From Gammaproteobacteria bacterium (lineage in GTDB: Bacteria > Pseudomonadota > Gammaproteobacteria > SZUA-140), in NCBI GenBank assembly GCA_016218365.1, contig JACREF010000017.1, positions 1 to 64,000 of the forward strand: a stretch of DNA of 64,000 bases. The letters are read 5' to 3'. Positions 17,433 to 26,397 of this stretch are shown piece after piece. Position 1 is the stretch's first letter. Every line of letters starts with the position of its first letter. Under the pieces are notes generated by a model. The model was not told the origin of the DNA. It saw only the letters and a program-made list of their open reading frames with translations, and did no database searches. A program made the translations under genes and the position numbers.

Positions 17433-17534
17433 ACTCTGTGTTATCAATTATGCCTACTGGAATAACCTCATCGTCAACAGACCTACTCTTGATGCGGCCA
17501 TGTCAGTCAATCCCGTGATGTATAGATTATAGGG

Positions 17535-18299
17535 CTAAGCGCCCACCCTCCGGCGCGACATCAGCAGCCCGGCCAGACCTGCCGAACCAAACAACAGCAG
17601 TGTAGACGGTTCCGCGGTTGAAACCCCTGTGCCCCGTTCAGTCAGACCTGCCACCGCGTCGATCTCGTTATCATCACTTGGATAATAGAGATTGATATCA
17701 AATACCGTGTGGTCGGCATTCCAGCCGTCATTGCCTGACGTGATCGAGACATAACGGCGCGTTTGGCCCGAAGCCAGCTTCCACACCGTCGTATAGCCAT
17801 CGGAGATGTCGGCACCCGGCGACCAGCCATCAGTATAGATGGTATCCAGCGTCGCCCGGTCCCAGGTCGACAGGTCATTGGAGAGGTAGACGTTGTATTC
17901 CCACGCCTCCGGCCCCACCTGTCCCGCCATCTGCCCGGTGTCAGCGACATGATCGATCAATGGAAACACCACCACCTGATTGGCCTGGCCACCGAGGTCA
18001 TAAATCAGACCGGCCGACGGCGCCGCAAATCGCCCACTATAGTCCTGAATCCAGTACCAGTCCCGACCATTACCATTATTCTGGTAACAGCTTCCACTGC
18101 CTGAATTACAGGCCCCTGTCCAAGAATAGGATGTAGGCGGCGTATAGCCATATCCTTCCGCCCCTGACATATAACTGCCAAAGGTCATCGCGGCTGGGTC
18201 GGTAAAAGTCCCTGACACCGTCGTATAGGCGTTAGCATTCGGAGCCGCTGCCCCCATAATACCGATCGCAACTGCAAGCCCTGCAAAAATCTTGTTCAT
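17535..18299 (-). CDS. PEP-CTERM sorted protein 2
   Basis: A secreted protein of 254 residues with signal peptide (KIFAGLAVAIGIMGAAAPNANA) and a C-terminal sorting signal TAEPSTLLLFGSAGLAGLLM followed by SRRRVGA. The motif is AEPST rather than VPEPST, a tolerated variant. The mature domain, about 200 residues, has many aromatic, Gly and Asp residues, a CNSGSGSCYQ cysteine pair and alternating beta segments, and resembles discoidin-like matrix proteins only loosely. No catalytic motif is seen. The track start at 18332 is unlikely. ATG 18299 has GGGGGAAACA in front and gives a proper signal peptide. A sigma-54 promoter lies 78 bases upstream. Confidence 0.9.
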   Translation of the reverse strand: MNKIFAGLAVAIGIMGAAAPNANAYTTVSGTFTDPAAMTFGSYMSGAEGYGYTPPTSYSWTGACNSGSGSCYQNNGNGRDWYWIQDYSGRFAAPSAGLIYDLGGQANQVVVFPLIDHVADTGQMAGQVGPEAWEYNVYLSNDLSTWDRATLDTIYTDGWSPGADISDGYTTVWKLASGQTRRYVSITSGNDGWNADHTVFDINLYYPSDDNEIDAVAGLTERGTGVSTAEPSTLLLFGSAGLAGLLMSRRRVGA

Positions 18300-18376
18300 T
18301 GTTTCCCCCGGTAATTCTCTGACAAAGACCACGCCACTGTCTTTTACCGCTGTTTATACAGATGACGCAGTTAATC

Positions 18377-18392
18377 AGCAATTATTGGGCCA
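18377..18392 (-). promoter_or_regulatory. Sigma-54 -24/-12 promoter of PEP-CTERM gene 2
   Basis: On the minus strand TGGCCCAATAATTGCT has the invariant GG and GC dinucleotides 10 bases apart, plus the TGGC and TTGCT consensus halves. It is 78 bases upstream of the ATG. Confidence 0.8.
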
Positions 18393-18463
18393 TAAACAAT
18401 ACTTACAATTACTTCTTTAAAAACCATGAGTTATAATCATCAGCATGAAGGCCTTGACCAGAG

Positions 18464-18480
18464 TGTAAAATAATTCGACA
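18464..18480 (+). promoter_or_regulatory. Candidate PrsR enhancer box
   Basis: The 17-mer TGTAAAATAATTCGACA lies 72 bases upstream of the sigma-54 site of PEP-CTERM gene 2. It matches the box at 17416 in TGTAAAAT and GACA with the same 5-base gap. Confidence 0.55.
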
Positions 18481-19024
18481 GCTGCGCGAGCATGGCATTA
18501 AAAGTCATAACAGCATTTGATAGCGATTCTGTGTGAATGGAACACCCGCGGAAAAAGCAGGTGTTGATTACAGCAGTGGACGCATCTCGTCGCGGGATGT
18601 AACGGCTTATAACAGGTGCCTAAGGCAGGCCGACATTATCTTCAAAACAAACACGCCATATCATTTAGCAGCGAAAACCAGCAGCTATCAATCTCCGCCA
18701 GCAATGATGTACTCCTACTTGAACAACACAGAGATAGATCAAGAATTGGAGCTCACTGCATGAGCCTATATCTAACTGACCAACCATACCATGATGATGA
18801 CACCGCGTTTATAATCTACATTGTTCTCAATGGAATACGAATAAATTTGTTCATTGAACACATTACGGAAGCATCGATAAAAGCGCTGGCTGTCAAAAAA
18901 TAAGCTATAATTAAACGGATTTTCGCAGAAGCTCGGCAGGAAAACAGGCTACATAAAGAATGACAGTGGCAAGCCCCCCACAGCAATCAATAAATATAGT
19001 TGTAATATTCAGCCTCAATAAATC
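18481..19024. other. Non-coding stretch with no recognised gene
   Basis: About 540 bases between the PrsR-type box and the glycosyltransferase. Two overlapping ORFs of 76 and 95 codons on the plus strand resemble no family, have no convincing ribosome sites, and use different frames across the same bases. Base composition is AT-rich like the downstream gene. I see no RNA gene, repeat or promoter that can be defended. Confidence 0.5.
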
Positions 19025-20200
19025 ATGAACGATGAAAATCCAAAAAATATCTTGTGTGTGGCAAATTATTCTGCAGAAGCAGGATATGCATGGCACCTGA
19101 TGGAGAACTTCTGGGTGCAGGTCGCAAGATTTTGTCAAAATTCTGGAACAAAATGTTTTCTGATATATCCGGAGTATGAAAAAATACCATCCCCAATAAA
19201 AACCTCCCCTATCACTGTCATAAAATGCGATTTCAGCGACAGGTCCAGATACGGCAGGAATCTTCTCGCTAGCATTATCACAGAAAACAAAATTGATGCG
19301 TTATACCTTACGGACAGGCCATATTTTGATGTGTATTACGCCTATCTACGATCCCTTGGCGTCAAGACTATCATCGCTCATGATCACACCCCCGGCGACA
19401 GACCGGCGATAGGTGGCATAAAAGGTTTCGTGAAATCATTGAGGAATCGCATCTCCTGGACCAGCTGCGATGCTGTATTTGCTGTGTCCGAGAATATGCG
19501 ACTTAGAAATATCATGAATGGCCGAGTTCCTGTGAAAAAATGCCACACGATCACAAACGGGATAACTCCAATCGATTGTAAACATAGCGACAAATCGTAC
19601 GTGAAAAAATGTTTCGCTATCGAAGACTCGTCGACCGTTATTGTCAGCACAGGCAGAGCCCACCCCTATAAACGAGTCGACTTTATTATTGAATGCGCCC
19701 ATCACCTTGTTCATGAAATGGGGATCACGGACGCCATATTTATCTTTTGCGGAGATGGCCCTGCGATGCCGCAACTAAACGATATGATTAAAAGATTAGA
19801 ACTGAACGATCACTTTATCCTCGCTGGCAGGAGAAATGATATTCCGGGTATCTTATGTTCTAGCAACATAGCGATTCACGCCTCAGCAGGCGAGGGCCTC
19901 TCCCTCTCGATACTAGAATATATGAGCGCCGGCCTGCCCGTGCTCGTGCCAGACATCCCATCGGTCTCCCAGCCAATAAATGATGGCGTTACCGGAATAA
20001 TCTATAAGGACGGCGACAAACACCATGTTGGAGAGAAAATCAAGAGGCTGATTGAGGATGGGCGGTTTCGCGCACAATTATCATATAACGCAACAAATGA
20101 GATACTGAAAAAATACACTCTGGATGCAAGCAACGCTGAATTTCATAAGGCATTAACAAAGGCTTTAGGCAATGCTCTGCGCGGCAAGTCATTAACATGA
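19025..20200 (+). CDS. Glycosyltransferase family 4
   Basis: GT-B fold glycosyltransferase, 391 residues. The C-terminal domain has the nucleotide-sugar signature of GT4: IVSTGRAHPYKRVDFII, FCGDGPAMPQL and the E-x7-E motif in EGLSLSILEYMSAGLPVLVPD. The N-terminal half is the acceptor domain with a DHTPGDR loop. It presumably adds a sugar to the exopolysaccharide or lipopolysaccharide repeat. The codon usage is visibly AT-richer than that of genes to the left, a sign of transfer common in glycan genes. No good ribosome site precedes the ATG. The next gene, on the same strand, is 63 bases away. Confidence 0.88.
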   Translation: MNDENPKNILCVANYSAEAGYAWHLMENFWVQVARFCQNSGTKCFLIYPEYEKIPSPIKTSPITVIKCDFSDRSRYGRNLLASIITENKIDALYLTDRPYFDVYYAYLRSLGVKTIIAHDHTPGDRPAIGGIKGFVKSLRNRISWTSCDAVFAVSENMRLRNIMNGRVPVKKCHTITNGITPIDCKHSDKSYVKKCFAIEDSSTVIVSTGRAHPYKRVDFIIECAHHLVHEMGITDAIFIFCGDGPAMPQLNDMIKRLELNDHFILAGRRNDIPGILCSSNIAIHASAGEGLSLSILEYMSAGLPVLVPDIPSVSQPINDGVTGIIYKDGDKHHVGEKIKRLIEDGRFRAQLSYNATNEILKKYTLDASNAEFHKALTKALGNALRGKSLT

Positions 20201-20263
20201 ACTCTTAAAACAATATTTCATTTGTGTACCAAAAATCGACTCTAGCAGGACGCCCAACAAATC

Positions 20264-22003
20264 ATGACGATAATATCTAATAACGGATTTATCCATAAGA
20301 TATGGAATTTAACCTTAACTCACCGAACAACCATATCCTTGTGTTTTTACTTTTTCCTTTTAACCTTGCCTGCAATATTTGTCTTCAATAAAAATCTGGC
20401 AAGCAAATCACTCCCTGTCAGCACGCTATATTTGTTATTTTATATTGTCCTGTTGCTGCTGCCTCTGATCCTAATGCGCGCCAGGATCTATATGCTAATC
20501 CTGATGCCCTTCATCCTCATCCTCCCATTTGAATTAATCCACGTCGTCGAATACGATGGCTACACTACGCTGGCGGCATTCTCCTCCTCAATTGAAACAA
20601 ACTATGGTGAGGCATCAGAGTTTCTGCATGATTACCGCCATTATCTATTTCTGACAACCCCATTCCAGATCCTTGCCCTGCTGGCCTTTTTCCTGATCCC
20701 TCGCCACATCTCAGTCAACAGAACCGGGAAAATTGCCATCAGCGCAGTATTTACACTCACCTGCGCGCTATTTTCGACAAAGACATTTCTTGACACACAA
20801 GAGACCATACTTACAGAACAAGAAAAACTTTATGCGCGACTGCTCTCGGAAAACTACCCCTTCTCCTACGCAGTAAAGACTACGCAATACATCGATCAGA
20901 TCATTAAGATGCGATTAGCACTTGCAGAAAAGGCTAATTTCCAATTCAACATCCAGATGAATTCATCTGCTGATAAATTACCAGACGTCATTGTCTTGGT
21001 AATCGGGGAATCAAGTCGCGCCATAAATTGGTCACTAAACGGCTATCAGCGCGACACCAATCCACTGCTATCTCAGCGCCACGATATTATTAACTTCACT
21101 CACGCAATCACTGCCGCCACCACAACCAGGCAAAGTGTCCTGCTTTCCTTGACACGGGCTACTCCTGAAAACCTTACCCCACTGACCAAAGAAAAATCCC
21201 TCATACAAGCCTTCAGGGAAGCTGAGTATAAAACATTTTGGCTCTCAAACCAGAATAAACTTGGCGCAGTAGATACGCCTATTACTGCACTCGCAAATGA
21301 AGCCGATGTAACCCGCTTCACAAATGTCAACTACATGTACAACCCAGCTTATGATGAAATAATGTTTCCGATGTTTGAGCAAGCCCTGACAGATCCTGCC
21401 AGCAAAAAATTAATTATATTGCATACACTCGGATCGCATGAGGTCTATCGCATGCGCTACCCCCCGGGATTTGAACGCTTCAAGCCCTCGTCCAAGGGTG
21501 ATGATTACAACTTCTCATCTCCGGGCATCAAGGAGCGGCTGGTAAATAGCTACGACAACTCCATTTTATACACTGACTTCGTCATTAACAGCTTTATTGA
21601 TATCTTGGCATCAAGATCACACTCTTCTGTTATGCTGTATTTCTCTGATCATGGAGAAAATTTGCTCGACGATGGCAATATGCGATTTGGCCATGGAGGG
21701 GTGATGCCGACCAATTATGTTATACATATCCCGATGCTTGCCTGGATGTCAAAGCAATACCACCAAGAGCACACCGACAAATTCATGGCCTTCTCAAAAA
21801 ACAAGGACAACCTGATCAGCCTGAACAGCCTCTTTGATACCACTCTTGACCTTGCATCACTTGAGATTCCACAACAAGCGCAGAATTATTCGATTGCCAG
21901 GTATCCCGGCAAATCGCCATCATCAATACTTAATCCAAAATATGATGCGATCCCGTATAGCAAGATTGAAACTACCGATCATGCCGAACTGCCTACACAA
22001 TAA
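20264..22003 (+). CDS. Phosphoethanolamine-transferase-like membrane sulfatase (EptA/CptA family)
   Basis: A 579-residue inner-membrane protein. The first 200 residues contain about five hydrophobic helices and the rest forms a periplasmic alkaline-phosphatase-fold domain. Metal and nucleophile motifs are VLVIGESSRA, with the metal-binding Glu, AATTTRQSVLLSLTRA for the nucleophilic threonine region, HTLGSHEVY, and YFSDHGENLLDDG with FGHGG for the second metal site. This is the pattern of enzymes that move phosphoethanolamine from phosphatidylethanolamine to lipid A, core heptose or glycans, closer to the CptA/EptC branch than to EptA. The target here is unknown. It follows a glycosyltransferase on the same strand in an AT-rich segment. 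Confidence 0.85.
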   Translation: MTIISNNGFIHKIWNLTLTHRTTISLCFYFFLLTLPAIFVFNKNLASKSLPVSTLYLLFYIVLLLLPLILMRARIYMLILMPFILILPFELIHVVEYDGYTTLAAFSSSIETNYGEASEFLHDYRHYLFLTTPFQILALLAFFLIPRHISVNRTGKIAISAVFTLTCALFSTKTFLDTQETILTEQEKLYARLLSENYPFSYAVKTTQYIDQIIKMRLALAEKANFQFNIQMNSSADKLPDVIVLVIGESSRAINWSLNGYQRDTNPLLSQRHDIINFTHAITAATTTRQSVLLSLTRATPENLTPLTKEKSLIQAFREAEYKTFWLSNQNKLGAVDTPITALANEADVTRFTNVNYMYNPAYDEIMFPMFEQALTDPASKKLIILHTLGSHEVYRMRYPPGFERFKPSSKGDDYNFSSPGIKERLVNSYDNSILYTDFVINSFIDILASRSHSSVMLYFSDHGENLLDDGNMRFGHGGVMPTNYVIHIPMLAWMSKQYHQEHTDKFMAFSKNKDNLISLNSLFDTTLDLASLEIPQQAQNYSIARYPGKSPSSILNPKYDAIPYSKIETTDHAELPTQ

Positions 22004-22017
22004 TGGTCGATCCATGA

Positions 22018-22770
22018 TCACTGACCGCCTGCCCACCTGTTAGTCACACCCTCAAAATCATACCCCAATAACTCAATATCATCCCTGTAAAGCGTCCTCA
22101 CCTTCTCCTTCATCTCCATACTGTAAGCCTGCCGATAATTATTCTCTTTATTTTTGGTTATATTTTCCTTCTTCAAGGTAGAATTAATACCAATCCTTGA
22201 ACATATTACATTGAAATCCTCGGAGAGCGTTTCAAAATAGCCAATATAATCAATTATCACACCCCCTCTGCTATCGCATATGAATTCGCATTGCGGGTGA
22301 AAATGAATTATTGAGTGCAGCCTCTGTGTTGTCAGCCAGCGCATAACAAAGTCTTCGAAATTCTTTACATCAGATAGATTCTCATCACGCCACTTTGCCT
22401 CATACTCACCCCATCCGCCATTCATCAGATAACAATATGCAGAATATATCCTGGACCAAGGGTTCCTGACAAAGGCGAATTTAAAATATTCTCTATATGT
22501 CTTTGATCCATAGATGATATTTTTATAGGTCAGCGCCTTATGATGATCCGGCATCTGACCAAACATGCTCATGGCAACAGACACGCCAGCGGTCTTCGGA
22601 ATATGCACAAAGATACAATGATATTTATCAAAGGCTGCGATTGATAACTCGCCTTTATGTGTTGGAACGATCGCAGTCCTCAGGCTTTGATAATATCTGA
22701 GATTTCTATATTTATAGATACGATCTCTCAACCACCTTGGTATAACAGCCCGGTATAAATTTACAATCAT
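22018..22770 (-). CDS. Sulfotransferase-family protein
   Basis: A 250-residue protein of the carbohydrate sulfotransferase type (Sulfotransfer_2). The 5' PAPS-binding loop is IFVHIPKTAGVSVA and the 3' phosphate-binding motif is FAFVRNPWSRIYSAY, both intact. The reaction would be transfer of sulfate from PAPS to a sugar hydroxyl of the exported polysaccharide. ATG 22770 is preferred to the GTG at 22776 used in the track. It converges on the phosphoethanolamine-transferase-like gene with 14 bases between stops. Low GC marks it as part of the transferred glycan block. Confidence 0.87.
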   Translation of the reverse strand: MIVNLYRAVIPRWLRDRIYKYRNLRYYQSLRTAIVPTHKGELSIAAFDKYHCIFVHIPKTAGVSVAMSMFGQMPDHHKALTYKNIIYGSKTYREYFKFAFVRNPWSRIYSAYCYLMNGGWGEYEAKWRDENLSDVKNFEDFVMRWLTTQRLHSIIHFHPQCEFICDSRGGVIIDYIGYFETLSEDFNVICSRIGINSTLKKENITKNKENNYRQAYSMEMKEKVRTLYRDDIELLGYDFEGVTNRWAGGQ

Positions 22771-22823
22771 AATCACCCTATGCCATTTGAAATATTTTAT
22801 ATCTTATCAACAACAGCCTGCTG

Positions 22824-24035
22824 TCAGCCATGGCGGCCCCTGACACCATCATATTCATCATCTATACAGCTATTGTCTGAATCGAGAACCATCGCCAACA
22901 AGCGACCGATATGCTGGACTATATCAAGCGTCACCCCATCATGCAGCGGCAAGGTCACCAGCCTACGTGACCAGTCTGTGGCATGAGGAAAACCTGCCTC
23001 AGTAGTACCACCGACCATAGGTGGCAAAATCTCCGGCAATGGCGCCGGATACATTGGTGAGCCACCACCGCAGGTTTCATTGATCCTGGCCAGCAGCGCG
23101 TCCCGCACCTGCGGTGATGGCAACAACAGCGGGTAGCGTGACAATGCCCCAAGCGCTGCGCCCATGATCCCGCAGGCTGCCGCCACATCGAGCACCCCGC
23201 GCGACTGAAATTGAGCCGCCATTTCCGCCAGCCACTGCTGCCGTTGCAGTGATGCGTTTTGATAGTTCGCCAGATTGCCCGCCAGCACCGCGCGTGCATC
23301 AGGCGAGATCCCGGACCAGTCACCGCGCAGCGGCCGGTAATGGGTCTCACCGAGACGCAAGAAGGGCATCGCCCTGAGCCAGCGATAACGGGCCGGGGCA
23401 CGCAGGAAATTGTAGGACCGCCATTTCAGCGGCCGCGACCAGGCCTCGACCAACGGATAACCGTCCGGGATGGGCAATCGGGCAAACAACTCCGCGTCCT
23501 CAGACAACACCGCGCCACCGCCCAGAATGGTCACTGGCTTGCCGCGTCCGAAACTCAGCACGGTAAAGTGCCCGGCCCAGTCCCGTTGCTGCCGGGCATA
23601 GGGGTACGACTGCGCGGCATCCTCGATATACAGCAGGTCCCCCGCCTCAGCCAGCCGCCGTAACTGCGCGCCGCGCTCCGGGATGCCAAACAGGTGGACG
23701 CCTACCAGTGCCACGGTCCGGTCATTGATCTGCCGCTCGACCTGGGCCAGATCCAGCCACGGCCGTTGCTCGGCCAGATCCACCATGACCGGCCTGATGC
23801 CGGCATACTCGGCCGCACTGACCAGATCCGGACAGCCATAGGCCGGGATGATCGCCTGCGGATCAGCAACAGCACGCCGCTCCCGGGCCACCTGCAATGC
23901 CGCCGCCAGTGCCATGGTGCCGGATTTGTAAAACATCGGGCGACGCGTGCCAAACAAGGTTCGAAGGTACTCGTCTGGACTCGGGTGCCGTCTGATGATC
24001 ACGCGTTCGCCGGCCGGGGGCAGTGAATACTGCAT
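22824..24035 (-). CDS. DegT/DnrJ/EryC1-family aminotransferase
   Basis: PLP-dependent sugar aminotransferase family, 403 residues. Recognisable elements are the N-terminal KSGTMALAAAL cofactor-phosphate region, LYIEDAAQSYPYA with the PLP-binding aspartate, and TVLSFGRGKPVTILGGGAV with the Schiff-base lysine. The family makes amino sugars such as 4-amino-4,6-dideoxyhexoses for surface glycans. The active-site lysine is present. The flanking residues (GRGKP instead of SFHPTKN) differ from the standard pattern, so the substrate may be unusual. The GT2 gene directly upstream shares the same strand, with its stop abutting this ATG. Confidence 0.88.
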   Translation of the reverse strand: MQYSLPPAGERVIIRRHPSPDEYLRTLFGTRRPMFYKSGTMALAAALQVARERRAVADPQAIIPAYGCPDLVSAAEYAGIRPVMVDLAEQRPWLDLAQVERQINDRTVALVGVHLFGIPERGAQLRRLAEAGDLLYIEDAAQSYPYARQQRDWAGHFTVLSFGRGKPVTILGGGAVLSEDAELFARLPIPDGYPLVEAWSRPLKWRSYNFLRAPARYRWLRAMPFLRLGETHYRPLRGDWSGISPDARAVLAGNLANYQNASLQRQQWLAEMAAQFQSRGVLDVAAACGIMGAALGALSRYPLLLPSPQVRDALLARINETCGGGSPMYPAPLPEILPPMVGGTTEAGFPHATDWSRRLVTLPLHDGVTLDIVQHIGRLLAMVLDSDNSCIDDEYDGVRGRHG

Positions 24036-25157
24036 CTAACGCCTCGAGGGTTCCCAAAGGGTCACGCGCCGTCCCAGCAGATAACTGATCCCTGCCTGAG
24101 CAACAGCGATATTCGCCTGCATGAAGAAGAATGGCAGTCTGCAGATCAGCAAGCGACGCAGCACTACAGACCGCCACCCCAACAATGCCGCCACATAGAA
24201 CACCAGCTGCATCCACAAAAAGATCACATAGTATACGCTGGCATCCCACAGCAGCGCCGTACAGATCAGCAATAGCAGCAGGGCCCACGGCACCAGCCAA
24301 CGCATCAGCTTGTGACTGATCACCTGGACGGCAAAGAAACGGTAACGCCATGGATTCATGACGTCAAGCCGGCCAAACAACCCTGCCATGCCGCGCAATA
24401 CCGTCCGCACCTTGCGCTGATACTCGCGCGCCGGGTCCTTGAGGTCGGCATAATATCCCAACACATCTGGCGCCGACACAGCGACATAACCGAGACGGGC
24501 ACAGTTCAGCGCAGTATTGAAATCACTGGGCACGGTGATATCCCAATCGCTACATACCTGTTTGCGCGCTGCAAAAAATGATCCGCTGAGGCCGACCAGA
24601 CTGTTCACGCGCGACTCCAGCGCCCGCAACCACATCTCATAACGGACATAGACGCCCTCACCGGCAATCTGCCCATCCTGGCTGACGAAACGGTCCTCAC
24701 TCGAGACTGCACCGACTACCGGGTCGGAGAAACGGGACACAATCTTATGAATACTGTCGGCAGGGATCTGGGTCGCGACATCGGAAAACACCAAGATCTC
24801 ACCGCTGGCGGCCGCAATCGCCAGTGACTGGGCGTACTCCTTTCCCTTCCGTACACCTGCCCTAATCAGCTGCACGCCGCGTCCGGAGTAACCGTATACC
24901 AGCTCATCCATGCCGTCATCCGATGCATCGGAGGCTACGATGATCTCGAATCTATCTGCCGGATAATCGACCGCCAGCGCATTCTCCAGCTTGGCCTGAA
25001 TACGCAGGGATTCGTTGCGGGCAGTGATGATCAAGGAGACCCGTGGCAGGCTGGCAGCAAGCCCGATATGGGGGACACGCCCTGGCAACACCAGCAGCAG
25101 CATGGGATAAAAGAAATAACTGTAACCGGTCGCAAACAGCGCCAGCCAGAACACCAT
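24036..25157 (-). CDS. Membrane glycosyltransferase family 2
   Basis: Processive-type GT2 enzyme of 373 residues: one N-terminal helix (VFWLALFATGYSYFFYPMLLLVLPG), a GT-A domain with SLIITARNES, VASDASDDGMD and the metal-binding EILVFSDVATQ, the Q(R/Q)xRW-like YQRKVRTVLRGM, then three or more C-terminal helices. It is similar to enzymes that make hyaluronan-like or poly-N-acetylglucosamine polymers, but it lacks features that would fix the product. The track start at 25298 overlaps the divergent gene. ATG 25157, preceded by GAGGAGGGTGGAG, is the correct start. It is translationally adjacent to the DegT aminotransferase. Confidence 0.88.
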   Translation of the reverse strand: MVFWLALFATGYSYFFYPMLLLVLPGRVPHIGLAASLPRVSLIITARNESLRIQAKLENALAVDYPADRFEIIVASDASDDGMDELVYGYSGRGVQLIRAGVRKGKEYAQSLAIAAASGEILVFSDVATQIPADSIHKIVSRFSDPVVGAVSSEDRFVSQDGQIAGEGVYVRYEMWLRALESRVNSLVGLSGSFFAARKQVCSDWDITVPSDFNTALNCARLGYVAVSAPDVLGYYADLKDPAREYQRKVRTVLRGMAGLFGRLDVMNPWRYRFFAVQVISHKLMRWLVPWALLLLLICTALLWDASVYYVIFLWMQLVFYVAALLGWRSVVLRRLLICRLPFFFMQANIAVAQAGISYLLGRRVTLWEPSRR

Positions 25158-25271
25158 CTCCAACTCCACCCTCCTCAGTCGCCATCCATGTCCATGTAGC
25201 TCCCGGCAGAAAAGCACCACCAACCGGGATATAATGGCCCGAACACCGAGCCAGGGTAGACCGTCCTCACT

Positions 25272-26381
25272 ATGCCACAGCCGATCCGCATCATACATTT
25301 AGCCTCCGGCGATCTGTGGGCCGGTGCCGAGGTCCAATTATACCATCTGGCTAAGGCCCTCCACCAACGTGATGAGCTCCGTCTGCTGGTGGTGCTGCTC
25401 AATCACGGTCGACTGGAAACAGCACTGCGCAAGCATGGCATCGAGGTCCAGGTGCTCGACGAACGCCACCATCATGCGCTGTCGATCATCCGCCAACTGT
25501 TTCGAACGGTCAGGCACTTTCGCCCTGACATCATCCATAGCCATCGTTATAAGGAAAATATCCTGGCCGCTGCCATCAAACTGCTGCGGCCACGGTTGCA
25601 GCTGGTACGCACTGTCCACGGCGCTCAGGAGATCCTGTGGCCCTGGTGGAGACTGGATCAGCGGTTGATCCACGGCCTGAATACTCTGACAGGGAGGCAT
25701 CTGCAGGGCAGAATCATTGCGGTCTCGACCGAGCTGGCCGGGAAACTGGCGATGAGTTACCCCGCGTCGCTGCTGACGACGATCGTCAATGGCGTCGACT
25801 GTGAAGAAATCCATCAAGCCGCAGCAGCGCCGGCAATGCTGCCAGGCGAACCGCAGGCCAACAAGATCGCCATCGCCTGCCGGCTGACCGCCGTCAAGCG
25901 TGTCGATATCTTTCTGGCTGTAGCACAACGGCTGCTGCAGCAGCCGATAAGGCAATACCAGTTTTATATCTTCGGCGATGGCCCGCTGCTCGATGAACTG
26001 AAGGGTCTGGCACAGCATCTCGGCCTCAGCAAGGATATCTGGTTTATGGGTTTCACCGACAACATCGCCAGCTATCTGGCTCGGATGGATGCGATGTTGA
26101 TCACCTCAGATCATGAAGGCACTCCGCTGATCCTGCTCGAGGCCTTATGTCTCGGCATACCGGTCATCGCCCATGCAACCGGTGGCATCACCGCGCTGCT
26201 GGAAAACAGACCGCCGCATCAGCTATGCCATAGCAATCAGCCCGATGAATTTTGCCGCTTGATCGAACAGCTTTCAGCGACATCCGCTGCACCTGAGACA
26301 CGGGATATCCAGGATATTTCCATCTCCCGTTGCGCAGATCAGACCGCCAGGGTGTATCAGCAACTACTCAAGGTTCGTTGA
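25272..26381 (+). CDS. Glycosyltransferase family 4
   Basis: GT-B fold glycosyltransferase of 369 residues. The N-terminal domain starts RIIHLASGDLWAGAEVQLYHLA, a pattern shared with many exopolysaccharide GT4 enzymes. The C-terminal domain has IACRLTAVKRVDIFL, FYIFGDGPLLDEL and the E-x7-E acid pair in HEGTPLILLEALCLGIPVIAH. It presumably adds one residue of the repeat unit at the inner membrane face. It diverges from the GT2 gene with 114 bases between starts and converges on another GT4 gene with 16 bases between stops. Confidence 0.9.
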   Translation: MPQPIRIIHLASGDLWAGAEVQLYHLAKALHQRDELRLLVVLLNHGRLETALRKHGIEVQVLDERHHHALSIIRQLFRTVRHFRPDIIHSHRYKENILAAAIKLLRPRLQLVRTVHGAQEILWPWWRLDQRLIHGLNTLTGRHLQGRIIAVSTELAGKLAMSYPASLLTTIVNGVDCEEIHQAAAAPAMLPGEPQANKIAIACRLTAVKRVDIFLAVAQRLLQQPIRQYQFYIFGDGPLLDELKGLAQHLGLSKDIWFMGFTDNIASYLARMDAMLITSDHEGTPLILLEALCLGIPVIAHATGGITALLENRPPHQLCHSNQPDEFCRLIEQLSATSAAPETRDIQDISISRCADQTARVYQQLLKVR

Positions 26382-26397
26382 GCAGCCTCAACAATGC

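Noticed and set aside
18533-18903. Two overlapping plus-strand ORFs (76 and 95 codons)
   Set aside because: They overlap in different frames, lack ribosome sites and show no family resemblance.
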